The translations under genes and the position numbers were made by a program. The notes beneath the pieces are model-generated. The model did not search any database. It saw only the letters and a list, made by a program, of their open reading frames with translations, and was not told where the DNA came from. 64,000 bases of DNA, from the NCBI RefSeq assembly GCF_905404315.1, contig NC_066272.1, positions 8,122,001 through 8,186,000 of the forward strand, given 5' to 3'. The DNA is from Leptidea sinapis (lineage: Eukaryota > Arthropoda > Insecta > Lepidoptera > Pieridae). Of the stretch, positions 10,378 to 20,683 are shown piece by piece; positions within the stretch are counted from its first letter, which is position 1, and every line of letters starts with the position of its first letter.

Positions 10378-10740
10378 AATAAAATCGTTTAAAAAAACCG
10401 ACTTCAAAAACTGAAAAGTATAAGTTTAATGCAAACCTCTACTGATACCCTCTTAATATTAATAAAATACGACCTATTGATAGGTTTGAAGTCTTTGCCA
10501 AGAAAATTTTGTAATAGCAGGTACCTACACTCGCCATGCGTGACTTTGTCGGGATAGCTTCGTCTAGAACAAAACAACAACAGGCACCGACCTAAGCTCT
10601 ATCAATAAGTAGTATTTTATATATTTTTTGTATCAGGTATACATAACTGGTGCATAAAATAAAATCAAATCAATCAAATTTATTAAGTTATTTTATACTT
10701 TTCAGCTTATGAAGTCGGTTTCTTTAAATGTAGTTTTTTT
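10378..10740. mobile_element. MITE-like element with CCGACTTC terminal inverted repeats
   Basis: The left end AAACCGACTTCAAAAACTG followed by AAAAGTATAA (to about 10423) is mirrored by TTATACTTTTCAG..GAAGTCGGTTT at 10694-10724. The inside holds AATAGCAGGTACC, TAGCTTCGTCTAGAACAAAA and CAGGCACCGAC. Partial relatives lie at 27225-27420 and 38393-38515. No transposase is encoded. Confidence 0.7.
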
Positions 10741-10845
10741 TGTTTCATACCATCAATCAAAATTAACTGAATTAAGACGAAACACCTAGTGATTACTATT
10801 TACGATACGATATACGATTACGGTACAAACTTAAACAAGATTTGC

Positions 10846-11000
10846 TTGAAATGAAATCAAATCAAAATCACTTTATTTTTGTAGGTCACGGAAATGACTC
10901 TTATGAATGTCAAAAAATATTTTTTATTTCTTATTGAATCTACCACTACTTCGTAAAGGGTTGAGACAAGAAATTGATGCAACAAACATACTCAAGAAAC
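10846..11000 (-). mobile_element. LINE 3' UTR fragment (TTTGATTTGATTT tail)
   Basis: On the minus strand it reads TTGACATTCATAAGAGTCAT, GTGACCTACAAAAATAAAGT and a TTTGATTTGATTTCATTTC tail, a LINE terminus I recall from lepidopteran genomes. A sister fragment in plus orientation is at 11954-12110. Confidence 0.6.
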
Positions 11001-11640
11001 GTCAAATAGTCAATGCCTTACACGAGTAAGTCAAAAAAGTAAATGTAAATTAATACAAAAAAAACTTGTGTACAGTAGCTGTATCATCCAAATACACCGC
11101 AAACAAATAAAGACATTTTGCGAGCATTTTATAAGCGATTAAAAAAAATAAAAAATAAAATATGAATCACTAAAAAGTAACAGTCACTAAAAAGTAACAG
11201 TCGCTAAAAAGTTACAATAAAACTATACTACTCTATCTTACAAAATTTATAGAAAACCAGATGGCGAATATCTTTATTTTGTCATAAACAGCTATAATTA
11301 TTACATTATATAGTCCTCTAGACTCGAAAATAGAAAGATTTTAACGTCGGAATTATCTTTTTGTTAATTAGGAGTAGTTTTTTGTTTGTGATATTTCTTA
11401 TAAATATCTTTAATCATGTCTGGCTCAATCTGGCCGTGAAATTCGAAAACGCTTAATATTATTTTTCTTAATAAATGGCTATTGGACATTTTACAGTGAA
11501 ATAGTGAACTATTATTGTGATTACGACTGATTTTCATGATATTATTTAAAAAAAAAATATGCGTTTGTTTTGGATGAAAAAGAAGACTTACTTTCTTAGC
11601 ACAACTTTTTTTTTGGAAACTTGTTAATTTAAAAAATATT
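11001..11640. other. Unassigned A+T-rich stretch
   Basis: It contains three tandem near-copies of CACTAAAAAGTAACAGT at 11168-11212. No gene is visible. Confidence 0.5.
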
Positions 11641-11649
11641 CAACTTTTC

Positions 11650-11862
11650 TTGTGAGTGTTTAGTGAGCAAAGTTCCCGGGGCTGAGCTTGTCATGCTCGC
11701 TTAGATGAAACTGCTCGTGGCGGCGTCGTGGGGCGTGTCGTTACCTTCCCTAAGATTTGTGTGCGAGGGAAATTATGGCTGGTCCATGCTCCATGTTCGT
11801 ACACCGGCGCGGCTTGCGGTGCCTGGTAGGTCCTGTCTTGGGGGATCACGGCCGCCCACTTT
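11650..11862. other. GC-rich island of unknown origin
   Basis: About 210 bp are far richer in G+C than the surroundings. Overlapping plus-strand frames (11705-11896 and 11757-11957) and one on the other strand are open, but none shows a familiar domain. It directly abuts a family C LINE tail. It could be the 5' UTR or ORF1 of a LINE, a captured exon or a retrocopy. Confidence 0.35.
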
Positions 11863-11940
11863 CTCTTCAATCACAGGAGCGTTGCCAGTTTTTTAGAAAG
11901 TTGTACACGCTTGTATTATATGAAAGCGCGTACACTATAT
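11863..11940 (-). mobile_element. Family C LINE, short C-terminal fragment
   Basis: The reverse complement reads GCGTACAC..CTTTCTAAAAAACTGGCAACGCTCCTGTGATT, matching the last codons of family C (K-G-x-Q-R-S-C-D). Both ends are truncated. Confidence 0.6.
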
Positions 11941-11953
11941 GCACCTTTATTGG

Positions 11954-12110
11954 TTAAAAAGAGTAGCAATGAGTTTCTTGCCACTTCTTCACATTAAAGT
12001 TCTACTTTTCCGAATTGGTGGTAAAATCTTTGAAATTCACAAATATCATTTTGACCAACTTATTAGATATGTTTTTGTTCTTTCTTTCAGTACATGTTAT
12101 ACTAGACCTT
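11954..12110 (+). mobile_element. LINE 3' UTR fragment
   Basis: GAGTAGCAATGAGTTTCTTGCC, the CTACTTTTCCGAATTGGTGG block and TTTGAAATTCACAAATATCAT match the 3' UTR type seen inverted at 10846-11000. The 93-codon frame over it (11939-12220) is therefore probably spurious. Confidence 0.55.
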
Positions 12111-12720
12111 TCTATCGGTTTGTTTTTAACCGATTAACTTTAAGAAATCACTTTAAATTTTGTGAAAAGAAAACCATCTTAGGTGCACTTGAGCATTTTA
12201 TATTAAAGGGTATTCAATGAGAATGAGCTGTCACGCTCAGCTATATCATAGTCGTTACGTGATTAGTCAGAGCAAAATTTACAGATTTGAGCAGATTAAT
12301 AATATATACACAACTATGATATTATATAATATTAATGTTAATAATTTATAAAATAGTAAAAAAATATCTATTTAAATAGAGTATTCTATGCAATTTCAGG
12401 TAACAAGAACTATATTTTAACTGCTATATCATTTCCTATACTCTATTAATCCTTGCTTGTCATTTTCATTTAACTTAAGAAAAGTTTGTGTTTAGTGATT
12501 CGTCGTGTACAATCTAGTACTTTATTGAAAAAATTTACGGATCCCTTAACCCTAGCTAAACTATTATTATTCTTGAGCATTAATAACGAAATTTATATTT
12601 CTTCAGTAAAAATATTTTAGTTTTTGGTATATGTTTTAAAAAATGCGCGTGGCTTTATATATTGGCAATTTGGAAATACGTCTTTCATCAATATCACTTA
12701 ACACCGTCTAAAGATTGGAA
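12111..12720. other. Unassigned A+T-rich stretch
   Basis: No gene or repeat assigned. Confidence 0.45.
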
Positions 12721-12729
12721 GGTTAATGG

Positions 12730-12812
12730 TCTGGAACAATCCAGAGGCGGTTTGTATCTGGAACATTCCATTTACGCGTAAAGGTGCTTTTGGGATCTTT
12801 CTCGTATAAATT
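12730..12812 (+). promoter_or_regulatory. Possible heat-shock-type promoter relic
   Basis: TCTGGAACAATCCAGA (12730-12745) and TGGAACATTCCA (12759-12770) contain spaced GAA/TTC units. The second is a perfect nGAAnnTTCn core. A TATAAA box lies at 12805-12810, 35 bp downstream. This layout resembles insect heat-shock promoters, but no coding sequence follows within 200 bp. A chance match or a transposon-captured promoter is equally possible. Confidence 0.3.
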
Positions 12813-13039
12813 CCATTTATTTTAAGCTTCGTAGAACTTTGCTGGGCCCGTGAAGTAGACACGTAGGTAGTAGTAGTAGGTGGTATAAATATTTAATAAA
12901 TGATACCATCGCTTATAAAATATTTATACGAAAACACTCAGTTTTAGTTAATTATTTAATTAAGAGCAACTTTCAATAACCGTTATACCAAGTTATCAAG
13001 AACAACGTATTATGCTTCTATGTGTTATCTAAAGGATGT

Positions 13040-13495
13040 TAAATCTTCTCTGCTCTGTGAACGGCTGGATCACTTGGCGTTGCGTAGAGACGTCGCTTCA
13101 TTGTGTGTCTTCTACCGCATTTATCACGGGGAGTGTTCCGAAGAGCTGTTTAACCTGATTCCTGCCGCCGAATCCCACCTTCGCACGTTACGCCACACGT
13201 TAAGATATCATCCCCACCATCTGGACGTATGGCGGTCCTACACATTGCGGTTTTCAAGGAGCTTTCTTCCACGTATTACAAAACTGTGGAATGAGCCTCC
13301 TTGTGCGGTGTTTCCGGGACGATACGACATGGGTACCTTCAAAAAAAGCGCGTACACCTTCCCTAAAGGCCTGCAACGCTACTGTGATTCCTCTGGTGTT
13401 GCAAGAGAATGTGGGCAGCGGTGATCACTTAATACCAGGTGAGCCGTACGCTCGTTTGTCCTCCTTTTCCATAAAAAAAGACTGTTACGTGAAGC
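13040..13495 (+). pseudogene. Family C LINE, C-terminal fragment with 3' UTR
   Basis: A single plus-strand frame from about 13047 to 13424 carries E-R-L-D-H-L-A-L-R-R-D-V-A, F-Y-R-I-Y-H-G-E-C-S-E-E-L-F, the R-F-S-R-S-F-L-P-R block and the terminal G-T-F-K-K-S-A-Y-T segment of the family C polyprotein. The 3' UTR ends ACGCTCGTTTGTCCTCC and an A-run. The frame has no internal stop, so this is among the youngest copies, but 5' truncation leaves only about 125 codons and no catalytic residues. The upstream 20 codons, including the apparent ATG at 13020, come from the target DNA. Confidence 0.9.
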
Positions 13496-13499
13496 TTTT

Positions 13500-14272
13500 G
13501 AAATAAATAGAAAAAAAAACACTTAATCATAATTACAGAAGATGGGATATAATACCTGAGATCCAATAATTGAAACACAAAACTATATATACCAAAAAAT
13601 ATCATGACATTAATTTTTGCTGTCTAAAAGGCAAAAAATGGCGCTAAGCTTCAAAATGACAAATATGCTATCTCGATTTCTGTCAACCGAAGTCCCCCTG
13701 AAACGTGTTCTGAAAAGGTCACGAAACGTCGGGTTGACTAAAATAATTATATATTATATATAAATATATATTATTCACATACAAACAATAACACGGGTTT
13801 TAATCCTTTATAATTAAAGTGTTTTATTTAAATGTAACACTCGTCGTAATTAAAGAAAATACTAGTAATTACTATATTATTTACATAATGCTTTACACTG
13901 ATAGAAACCCTATTTCTACGATATTTGTTTGTAGATCAATGTCTATCTAACATCACTTTACTAAACCTCCATCATTTGTTATTCTCACCAAGATAAGTGT
14001 CAGATAAAAGACACGGCAAAGTCGTGGTGATTTATTGATGAGACTTCACAAACTGTTCCCGCGTCAGACGAACTTAGCGCTTGATTACCGATATGGAAGT
14101 ATTTAGTGGAGATTTCCATTTGATTTAAATATAGATTTTTCTTCTTCACCTAACAAGATTTTTAAATTTTTTATACCGCAGTAGTAAACTAACAAATTTT
14201 AATATTAAAGTTAGGTTTTTAGTTATATACAGCGGGTATATTTTTAGTACAGGATACGGTAATTACCCATAT
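13500..14272. other. Unassigned stretch with a repeat-like core
   Basis: Positions 13690-13735 (CCTGAAACGTGTTCTG, ACGAAACGTCGGGTT) recall a LINE 3' region common in Lepidoptera, followed by a TATATA-rich run. The rest shows nothing. Confidence 0.4.
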
Positions 14273-14567
14273 ATTTTTTTTATAATAGTAAGCGACGAGA
14301 CGAGTTGGGCGTTCATTTGATGGTAATTGATACACCCTGCCCATTACAATGCATTGCCACTCAGGATTCTTGAAATACCCAAAAATTCCAAGCCCAAACA
14401 TTATATGTTAAGTCTCATTTGCCCAGTAATTTCGCTAGCTACGGCGCCCTTCAGACCGAAACCCATTAATGCTTACACATTACTGCTTCACGGCAGAAAT
14501 AGGCAATTGTAGGCCGTTGTAGTACCCATAATCTAACCGGCATCCTGTGCAAAGGAGCCTCCCAATG
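14273..14567 (-). mobile_element. Family A repeat, near full length
   Basis: The minus strand reads from CATTGGGAGGCTCC through GTAGCTAGCGAAATTACTGG to the 3' T-run/A-tail at 14273. Short open frames on both strands (14219-14401, 14327-14512) lie wholly inside the repeat and are shadows. Confidence 0.85.
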
Positions 14568-15314
14568 GTATATGCCTATAAAAGGCATTAGATTGAAAGT
14601 CAAGAAGAATACAGATTTTGAACACAAAAGATAGTGTTTTTAGACTCCGAATTTGTCACATTCCTAATAGTTTCCCATTTAATTTGATCGAGTACAGCTT
14701 TCGTGAGTTTACATTAAAAAGCATAAAAACAAACCCTTACCATTGCAGGCGAAGATTAGATAGTGTGAATTATTTTTCGTGCTCTTATACATTGCGATAT
14801 TAATTTCTATGTGCATATTCTTGGAAGTTCGAAATTGCTGTTTTTACTGCTGAATTTTGTCTGTTTGCCAATCCTTCAATATATAATCATATAATCTATT
14901 GTAAATATAGTTAAAAGTATTATTTAAAAACATTTAATTAATATACCTATGTTATTAAAATACTAATAAATTTCGAATGATCCGATTGCAAATTACATAT
15001 GCAGGGATCACTCAGTTTAATTAAATTTAGAGCACATTCAATACTAGCATGAGATTATTGTCAATGGCGCACTACAAATAACAATAACATTGGTTTTTAT
15101 TTTTTAATCAGATTTGCGGCCGTGGTTCACCTACATTTATGTATGGTATGCATATAAGAACAAAAATAAAATAAAATAAGGTATTGTTATACAGTACGAA
15201 CGATTTCTTATTTTGCTTTCAACTACGATACAATTTATTTGATGTAAAAAAAACTTTATGTGACATATAGCGTTTATACAAACCAAGAGATATTTTTAAA
15301 TTTAACTATTAACA
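14568..15314. other. Unassigned A+T-rich stretch
   Basis: No supported feature. Confidence 0.45.
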
Positions 15315-15600
15315 TAAACAATTTGTTATGTTTTAAAAGTGATAACCCTCACTTCTAGGATTAATACACAAATAAAAATTGAAAACTAAATTTTATGAAC
15401 GATACGGGGCCCGAACCCACGACCTCTGGCGTTCCGTGCCAGTGCTCTCCCAACTGAGCTAACCGTTCGAGTCACGTATCTGCATAAAATCTTGTGTGCT
15501 TTGTTCTACTCTCAGGTTGTGGCTTCATCTACAGGATTTACTTTACAGTTGATAACCTATTCAACCCCAATATTTCCATATTAGGAAATTGACTTGATTT
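15315..15600 (-). mobile_element. tRNA-type SINE, minus copy of a head-to-head pair
   Basis: The tail (GTGATAACCCTCACTTCTAGG) lies at 15340-15361, the inverted B box (GGGGCCCGAACCC) near 15406, and the inverted A box (ACTGAGCTAACCG) near 15455. The leader shared with the 17.1 kb copy (AGGTTGTGGCTTCATCTACA) continues to about 15595. It abuts a plus-strand copy, so the two heads point at each other. Confidence 0.85.
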
Positions 15601-15760
15601 TATGACGATACGTCACTCGAACGGCTAGCTCATTTGGGAGAGCACTGGTACGGAACGCAAGTCGAACTTGGGTTCGAGCCCCGCATTGTTCATAAAATTT
15701 GGTTTTCAAATGTTATTATTGTATTTTTAACATACAACGACCTTTCTTAATGCAGCCAAT
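15601..15760 (+). mobile_element. tRNA-type SINE, plus copy of a head-to-head pair
   Basis: It reads GATACGTCACTCGAACGGC, the degraded A box CTAGCTCATTTGGGAGAGCA, the B box GGGTTCGAGCCCCGC and the start of the AAAATTTGGTTTTCAAAT tail. Together with 15315-15600 it can fold into a long hairpin. Confidence 0.8.
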
Positions 15761-17055
15761 AAATATCATTATTAACTGGTTCTATAGTATATAATAGCAA
15801 TTTGACCCGAGAAGCTTTAAATATAATATTACTGACTTTTTTCCGCGGCTTCGCTAGCGTTGATGACCTTAAATAATATTACCGTATGGGAATAAAAAAA
15901 ATCAATTTTTTATCTGACCTTCTGGTCATTATTATATATTCTATATATTATGATATTCTTATCATAAGCATTTCAGTATTCCAAAACGTAATTTATTTAA
16001 AAAAATGCTGTTTAGGCCCTTCAATACATTGTTTTATTTTTGGAAAGCATTTCAAAAAGAAAATAAAAACTGAAAATAAATAATAAATGAATAAGCTAAA
16101 GCAGATATGTTAAAGCATATTTATTCACTATAACTTAGATTTTTGAGTAACAGAGTTAAAAATATTTTGAAATGTAAATAATTATAATTAAGATAAAATA
16201 ACCGTTAAATCATTAACTTTTTTTAATTATGTATTTAGTTTGATTTACTGTTCATTTATTAATAATTTTTAGAGAGTATCAAGTTTAAAACAGTTGATTG
16301 GAACTTACTATACCTACTCTACTACTCTCTCTACTCGCTCTCCTACTCTACTCTACAAAATTGAATTGTGAAAATAAATAAAAACCTCATAACAAAAAAA
16401 TTTACCGCCAAAAAAGCTAAAAAGCACAGAATAATAACACTTTTCACTTTAACTTTTTACTTAGTTCTTAAGCTATACCTAAGTATTTTTAAGCCGCCGC
16501 AGTAATTTTTTATTCATTCATTTAGATCGTACTATAATTAAATAATAATAATAATACATTAATGTGAGGATCATCTCGTCATCTGGGTACACTTTTGACA
16601 GAAGCTGCGGACAATATTCTACTTTCCTCATTCAAAGATTGAGTAATGTAACTTTGTTGATTACTCACACTAACTGTAGTATTACGATTAGATTGCACAG
16701 TGGAAAACATCGCACGCAATTTTTTGTTTGTTTACTGGCAACATGTACAATCATTAAATGTTTCGACTTAAGCGAACGTAACAGTGTTCACAATACGCAT
16801 GAATATGTATGAGCTATTTACGTATAAATGTCATATTTACAGTTCATGAATTTAGCAAATGCGGAGCTACAACAAAGCTCACAACAGACAACATAATAAT
16901 GTAAACGTAACATGACAAAGAACAACATTAAACTTACAACTAGCAGAACGACTTTTACTTACCTACTTGTAGATATAATTATTGTTGCTGTAAGCCTGAA
17001 AAATATTTTATATTACTTGAGATATCGCTCTTGTCAACTCTCTAATATGATGATA
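15761..17055. other. Unassigned A+T-rich stretch
   Basis: A CT-rich simple repeat, (CTCTACT)-like, lies at 16313-16359. The 82-codon frame at 16564-16812 and the 65-codon frame at 15886-16083 have no recognisable similarity. Confidence 0.45.
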
Positions 17056-17330
17056 TAATATCTCAATTTCCTAATATGCAAATATTGGGGTCGAGCAGGT
17101 TATCAACTGTAAAGTTAATCCTGTAGATGAAGCCACAACCTGAGAGTTGAACAAAGCAGACAAGATTTTATAACGATACGTCACTCGAACGGTTAGCTCA
17201 GTTAGTTAGAGCACCGGCACGGAACGCCGGAGGTCGTGGGTTCGAGTCCCGCATCGTTTATAAAATTTTAATTGTGTATTAATCCTAGAAGTGGGTTATC
17301 ACTTTTAAAATATAACAAATTGTTTAGATT
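17056..17330 (+). mobile_element. tRNA-type SINE, best-preserved copy
   Basis: After a leader (CTAATATGCAAATATTGGGG to TGAGAGTTGAACAAAGCAG), the tRNA-like unit at about 17187-17260 can form a whole cloverleaf. The acceptor GAACGGT pairs with the ATCGTTT/C end, the D stem is GCTC/GAGC, the anticodon stem CCGGC/GCCGG encloses the 7-base loop ACGGAAC, and the T arm is GTGGG-TTCGAGT-CCCGC. The formal anticodon would be GGA, but loop position 33 is C instead of the near-invariant U, and there is no long variable arm. It is therefore a SINE head and not a working serine tRNA. The tail ends GTGGGTTATCACTTTTAAAAT. Confidence 0.9.
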
Positions 17331-17394
17331 TCCAAATGAGATTTATTTATAAAATAATGTTTGAATTTTAAATGCTTTACAAGTAAAAACGCGT

Positions 17395-17560
17395 ACGTGC
17401 GATTTTGATAACAAAATTTATGAACGATGCGGGACTCGAACATTCGATTTCTGGCGTTCCGTGCGAGTGCTCTTCTACCGAGCCAACCGGCTGGCTAAAT
17501 TTACTTTGTGTATTTAATCCCAGAAGTGACAGTTATCACTTTTAAAAAAATTACAAAGAA
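17395..17560. mobile_element. tRNA-type SINE with inverted 5' half
   Basis: Positions 17400-17492 carry the tRNA-like head in minus orientation (GATGCGGGACTCGAAC, CCGTGCGAGTGCTC). From about 17500 the tail runs in plus orientation (TGTGTATTTAATCCCAGAAGTGAC, TTATCACTTTTAAAAA). An inverted 5' part joined to a direct 3' part is the classic product of twin priming during target-primed reverse transcription. Confidence 0.75.
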
Positions 17561-17679
17561 TATAATTGCCGCTTGATTTTAGTTATGATAATAGGTATTA
17601 GTGTGGTTCAATTATGTTAAATGTTTTTCAAAAGGCGCTATAGTCTGGAAAATATTATTGGATGTTGGTTTATTGTATT

Positions 17680-20015
17680 CCGAATCCCAGATGTGCAAGA
17701 TCATACACCTTCACTGTTGGACCTTCTGTTGACATCACATCCGGACGGCTACCTAGTTTCCGTTGACCTTCTGGGATCGTCGGACCACTGCCTGATCCGG
17801 AGCACCGTGCCTATCACGCGCCCAACACGGCCCCGCCTCTTAGGCTGTCGCCGCGCGTGGCACTATGGGTCAGCAGAGTGGGACGAGATGCGGTGCTTTT
17901 TTGCATCCTACCCGTGGAGGCAGATCTGTTTTGTCTCTGTGCCTATCGGTGGCAGGTCCCAACCATGGTTTGACCTCTCCTGCATAATGGCCTCTCGCCG
18001 AAAGCAGGAGTGCTATCAGGCTTGGTTGCGTCAATGCGTTGGTATCTAAGGATGTGAATTCCAGCGAACTTAAAAAACACTTCAATCATGCCTCCAGGTC
18101 CTTCAAAAGAGTTATTGCTGACGCGAAGTCGAAGCACATTTTCAGAATTGGCGAGAGACTTGCACGCCTTCCCTCGGGAACTCGTGCGTTCTGGTCGCTC
18201 GCCAAGGCTGTCCAAGGAAACTTCTACCAGCCAGCCATTCCGCCACTGCACAGGGATGATGAATCGCTGGCCCATGACGCGAAAGAGAAAGCTGATCTCC
18301 TGGGCTCCCTCCTCGCGTCCAACTCGACTCTGGATGACCAAGGTGCACCACCACCGCATATTCCGCGGTGCGATTCATATATGCCGGAGGTAAAAATCCG
18401 GCATGGTGCCGTGCTTAAGGCGCTTCTCACCTTGGACATTCACAAATCAAGCGGGCCCGATGGCATTCCCCCGATAGTGCTGCGGACATGTGCTCCGGAA
18501 CTAGCGCCGGTCCTTACCCGTCTTTTCCGGCTCTCCTACTCATCAGGCGTAGTCCCGAAATTATGGAAGGCGGCTTTAGTGCACCCGATCCCTAAGAAAG
18601 GTATACGCTCAGATCCGTCCAACTACCGCCCCATTGCCATTACCTCCATTTTCTCCAAAGTAATGGAGTCGATCATCAACCACCAGCTCTTAGGATACCT
18701 AGAGGGGCACAAGCTGATCAGCGACTGCCAGTACGGTTTCCGTCAGGGTGGGTCAGCTGGTAATCTTCTTGCGTACCTGACCCATTAATGGGCGCAAGCG
18801 GTTGAGTCGAAGGGAGAGGCGTTGGCGGTGAGTTTGGACATAGCGAAGGCCTTTGATCGGGTGTGGCATAAAGCGCTTATAGCGAAACTGCCATCCTATG
18901 GGCTTCCTAAGAAGTTGTGCAAATGGGTCACTAGCTTTTTGGCTGATCGGAGCATCAAGGTTGTTATCAACGGTGCATGCTCCGACTTAAAACCCATAAA
19001 CTCTGGTGTCCCGCAAGGCTGTGTGCTATCCCCTACGCTGTTTCTTCTGCATATCAATGATATGCTGCAAATCAGCAATATCAATTGCTATGCAGACGAC
19101 AGCACGGGGTATGCTTCCTACACCGGCCGTGCCAACATGTCCCGGGATAGCGTCGACGAGAACCGGATCAAACTTGTGCCTGAAATCGAGATTATGCTTT
19201 GCAAAGTCTCGGAATGGGGCCGACAAAATTTAGTCCAATTCAACCCCAAGAAGACACAAGTTTGTGCGTTCACCACTAACAAGTCTCCCTTTGTCGTATC
19301 CCCTCGATTCGAGATCACTCCTCTAACTGCCAGAGCCTGTATTGGCATACTTGGCGTCGATATATCGAGCGACGTTCAGTTCCGTGGTCACTTGGAAGAG
19401 AAGGCCAAACTGGCCTCTAAAAAGCTTGGTGTAAAATTAAGGCGAGACAGTACTTCACTAAAAGCCACCGCCTGCAACTTTATAAGGCGCAAATTCGGCC
19501 TCACATGGAGTACTGTTCTCACCTCTGGGTGGGTGCTCCCCAGTACCAGCTTCTTCCATTTGACCGCATACAACGAAGAGCGGCTCGAATCATCGACGAT
19601 CAAGTCATCTCCGATCGGCTTGATTCTCTAGCATTGCGTAGAGATGTGGGTTCTCTCTGCATCTTCTACCGCATTTATCACGGCGAGTGCTCAGAGGAGC
19701 TGTTCGGGTTGATTCCAGCGGCCGAATTCCACCATCGGACATTACGTGCAAAGCATCACGTAGACGTCTGGCATTCCACAACCGCGCGTTTTCTTCGAAA
19801 TTTCTTGCCTCGCACAGCCACTTTGTGGAATCAACTACCGGCAGCGGTCTTCCCGAACAGATACGACTTAGGGACCTTCAAGAAAAAAGCATACTCCCAC
19901 CTTAAAGGCCGGCAACGCATTTCTTGACACACCTGTTGTTGCGGATGTCCATGGGCGGTTGCCTCACCTCTCCCCATCCCGTGAGCCTCTTACCCATTTG
20001 CCCCCTCTCATATAA
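17680..20015 (+). pseudogene. Family C-related LINE polyprotein (endonuclease end plus reverse transcriptase), broken
   Basis: This is the longest LINE coding relic here, of jockey/CR1-superfamily type. It opens in the C-terminal part of the apurinic-like endonuclease: D-L-L-L-T-S-H-P, then the conserved S-D-H at 17780-17788. A frameshift near 18040 leads into the frame 18039-18785, with the RT blocks S-S-G-P-D-G-I-P-P (residues 137-145), W-K-A-A-L-V-H-P-I-P-K-K-G, S-N-Y-R-P-I-A-I-T-S-I-F-S-K and Q-Y-G-F-R-Q-G-G-S. A single TAA at 18786-18788 interrupts the frame, which continues with S-L-D-I-A-K-A-F-D-R-V-W-H (motif A), S-G-V-P-Q-G-C-V-L-S-P-T-L-F and the catalytic Y-A-D-D at 19089-19100. 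A second frameshift near 19434 moves the C-terminal part into the frame 19505-19924. The 3' end (CTCTCATATAAAAAAAAAA) closes at about 20015. RT catalytic residues are intact, but the copy is dead because of one stop, two frameshifts and 5' truncation. The 3' UTR differs from other family C copies, so it is a distinct subfamily. Confidence 0.92.
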
Positions 20016-20044
20016 AAAAAAAATTAAGAAATTAAATTAAATTA

Positions 20045-20335
20045 CATTTATACACTAGGTTCTAAGGAATCATTAAGAGAAAAATTTAAAGTAATAAACA
20101 TTTTGACTGTTGCATCTCAATATATTATTGATAAATTTCATTTATAAGCACATTAAAGAATTTGTTAGAAAGTTCGACAATCATAACATTAACACGAGGA
20201 AGAAACATAAATTTGTTATGCCTACTATTCGGCATAGTCGAGTTAGTAAGTCTTTTATTGGGCCATATAAATGCTTTTACAACTTGGTGAACAACTTTTA
20301 AACTGCTTTACCGATCGATTCCAAAAATTTGCTCT
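20045..20335 (+). pseudogene. Family B LINE, C-terminal relic
   Basis: Frames carry S-L-R-E-K-F-K-V-I-N-I-L-T-V-A-S-Q-Y-I and then H-N-I-N-T-R-K-K-H-K followed by S-R-V-S-K-S-F-I-G. This matches the C-terminal domain pattern seen on the minus strand at 61200-61565. A frameshift separates the two blocks. It lies 30 bp after the end of the family C-related LINE, so one insertion probably landed beside the other. Confidence 0.75.
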
Positions 20336-20559
20336 TAACATCAAAAAAACTACGTCGATTCGTGAGTGTTTTTTTTGGAATTACTACAAAATTCCGAGTT
20401 CGATCAATTGAAACTCAAAGATTCTTTATAAGGCTCAAAAAACTGTGTCGAAATTCATTCATTCAAAAATAATTACCGTTTGAAAATTTAAAAAAATAGT
20501 GTCTTATTAAACATTTATCAGACTTTTGAGCTCGAAGAGCATCTTAAGTACAATTTGAA

Positions 20560-20660
20560 ACGTTTAGGTATGGAATTAGCGGGATGTTGCAGGGATGGCC
20601 TTTAGGGTCAACCGTTTTCCTATTTTTTATAATAATTGTTACGATGTATTATGGTAATAT
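20560..20660 (+). pseudogene. Reverse transcriptase motif relic
   Basis: A short segment translates as G-I-S-G-M-L-Q-G-W-P-L-G-S-T-V-F-L-F-F, a decayed form of the G-V-P-Q-G-S-x-L-G-P-x-L-F box of non-LTR reverse transcriptases. It sits downstream of the C-terminal relic at 20045-20335, so the order is wrong for a single element. Confidence 0.5.
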
Positions 20661-20683
20661 TCTTGATTGAACCCAAAGTTTTT

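Noticed and set aside
12883..12930. GTATAAATATTT inverted pair as an operator or hairpin
   Set aside because: The arms are purely A+T-rich and of a kind expected often by chance at this composition.
17187..17260. Functional serine tRNA gene
   Set aside because: C at position 33, lack of a long variable arm, an attached SINE leader and tail, and many degraded relatives show it is a SINE head.
17943..18439. Long minus-strand ORFs opposite the reverse transcriptase
   Set aside because: They oppose a clear RT coding frame with conserved motifs and arise from its GC-rich codons.
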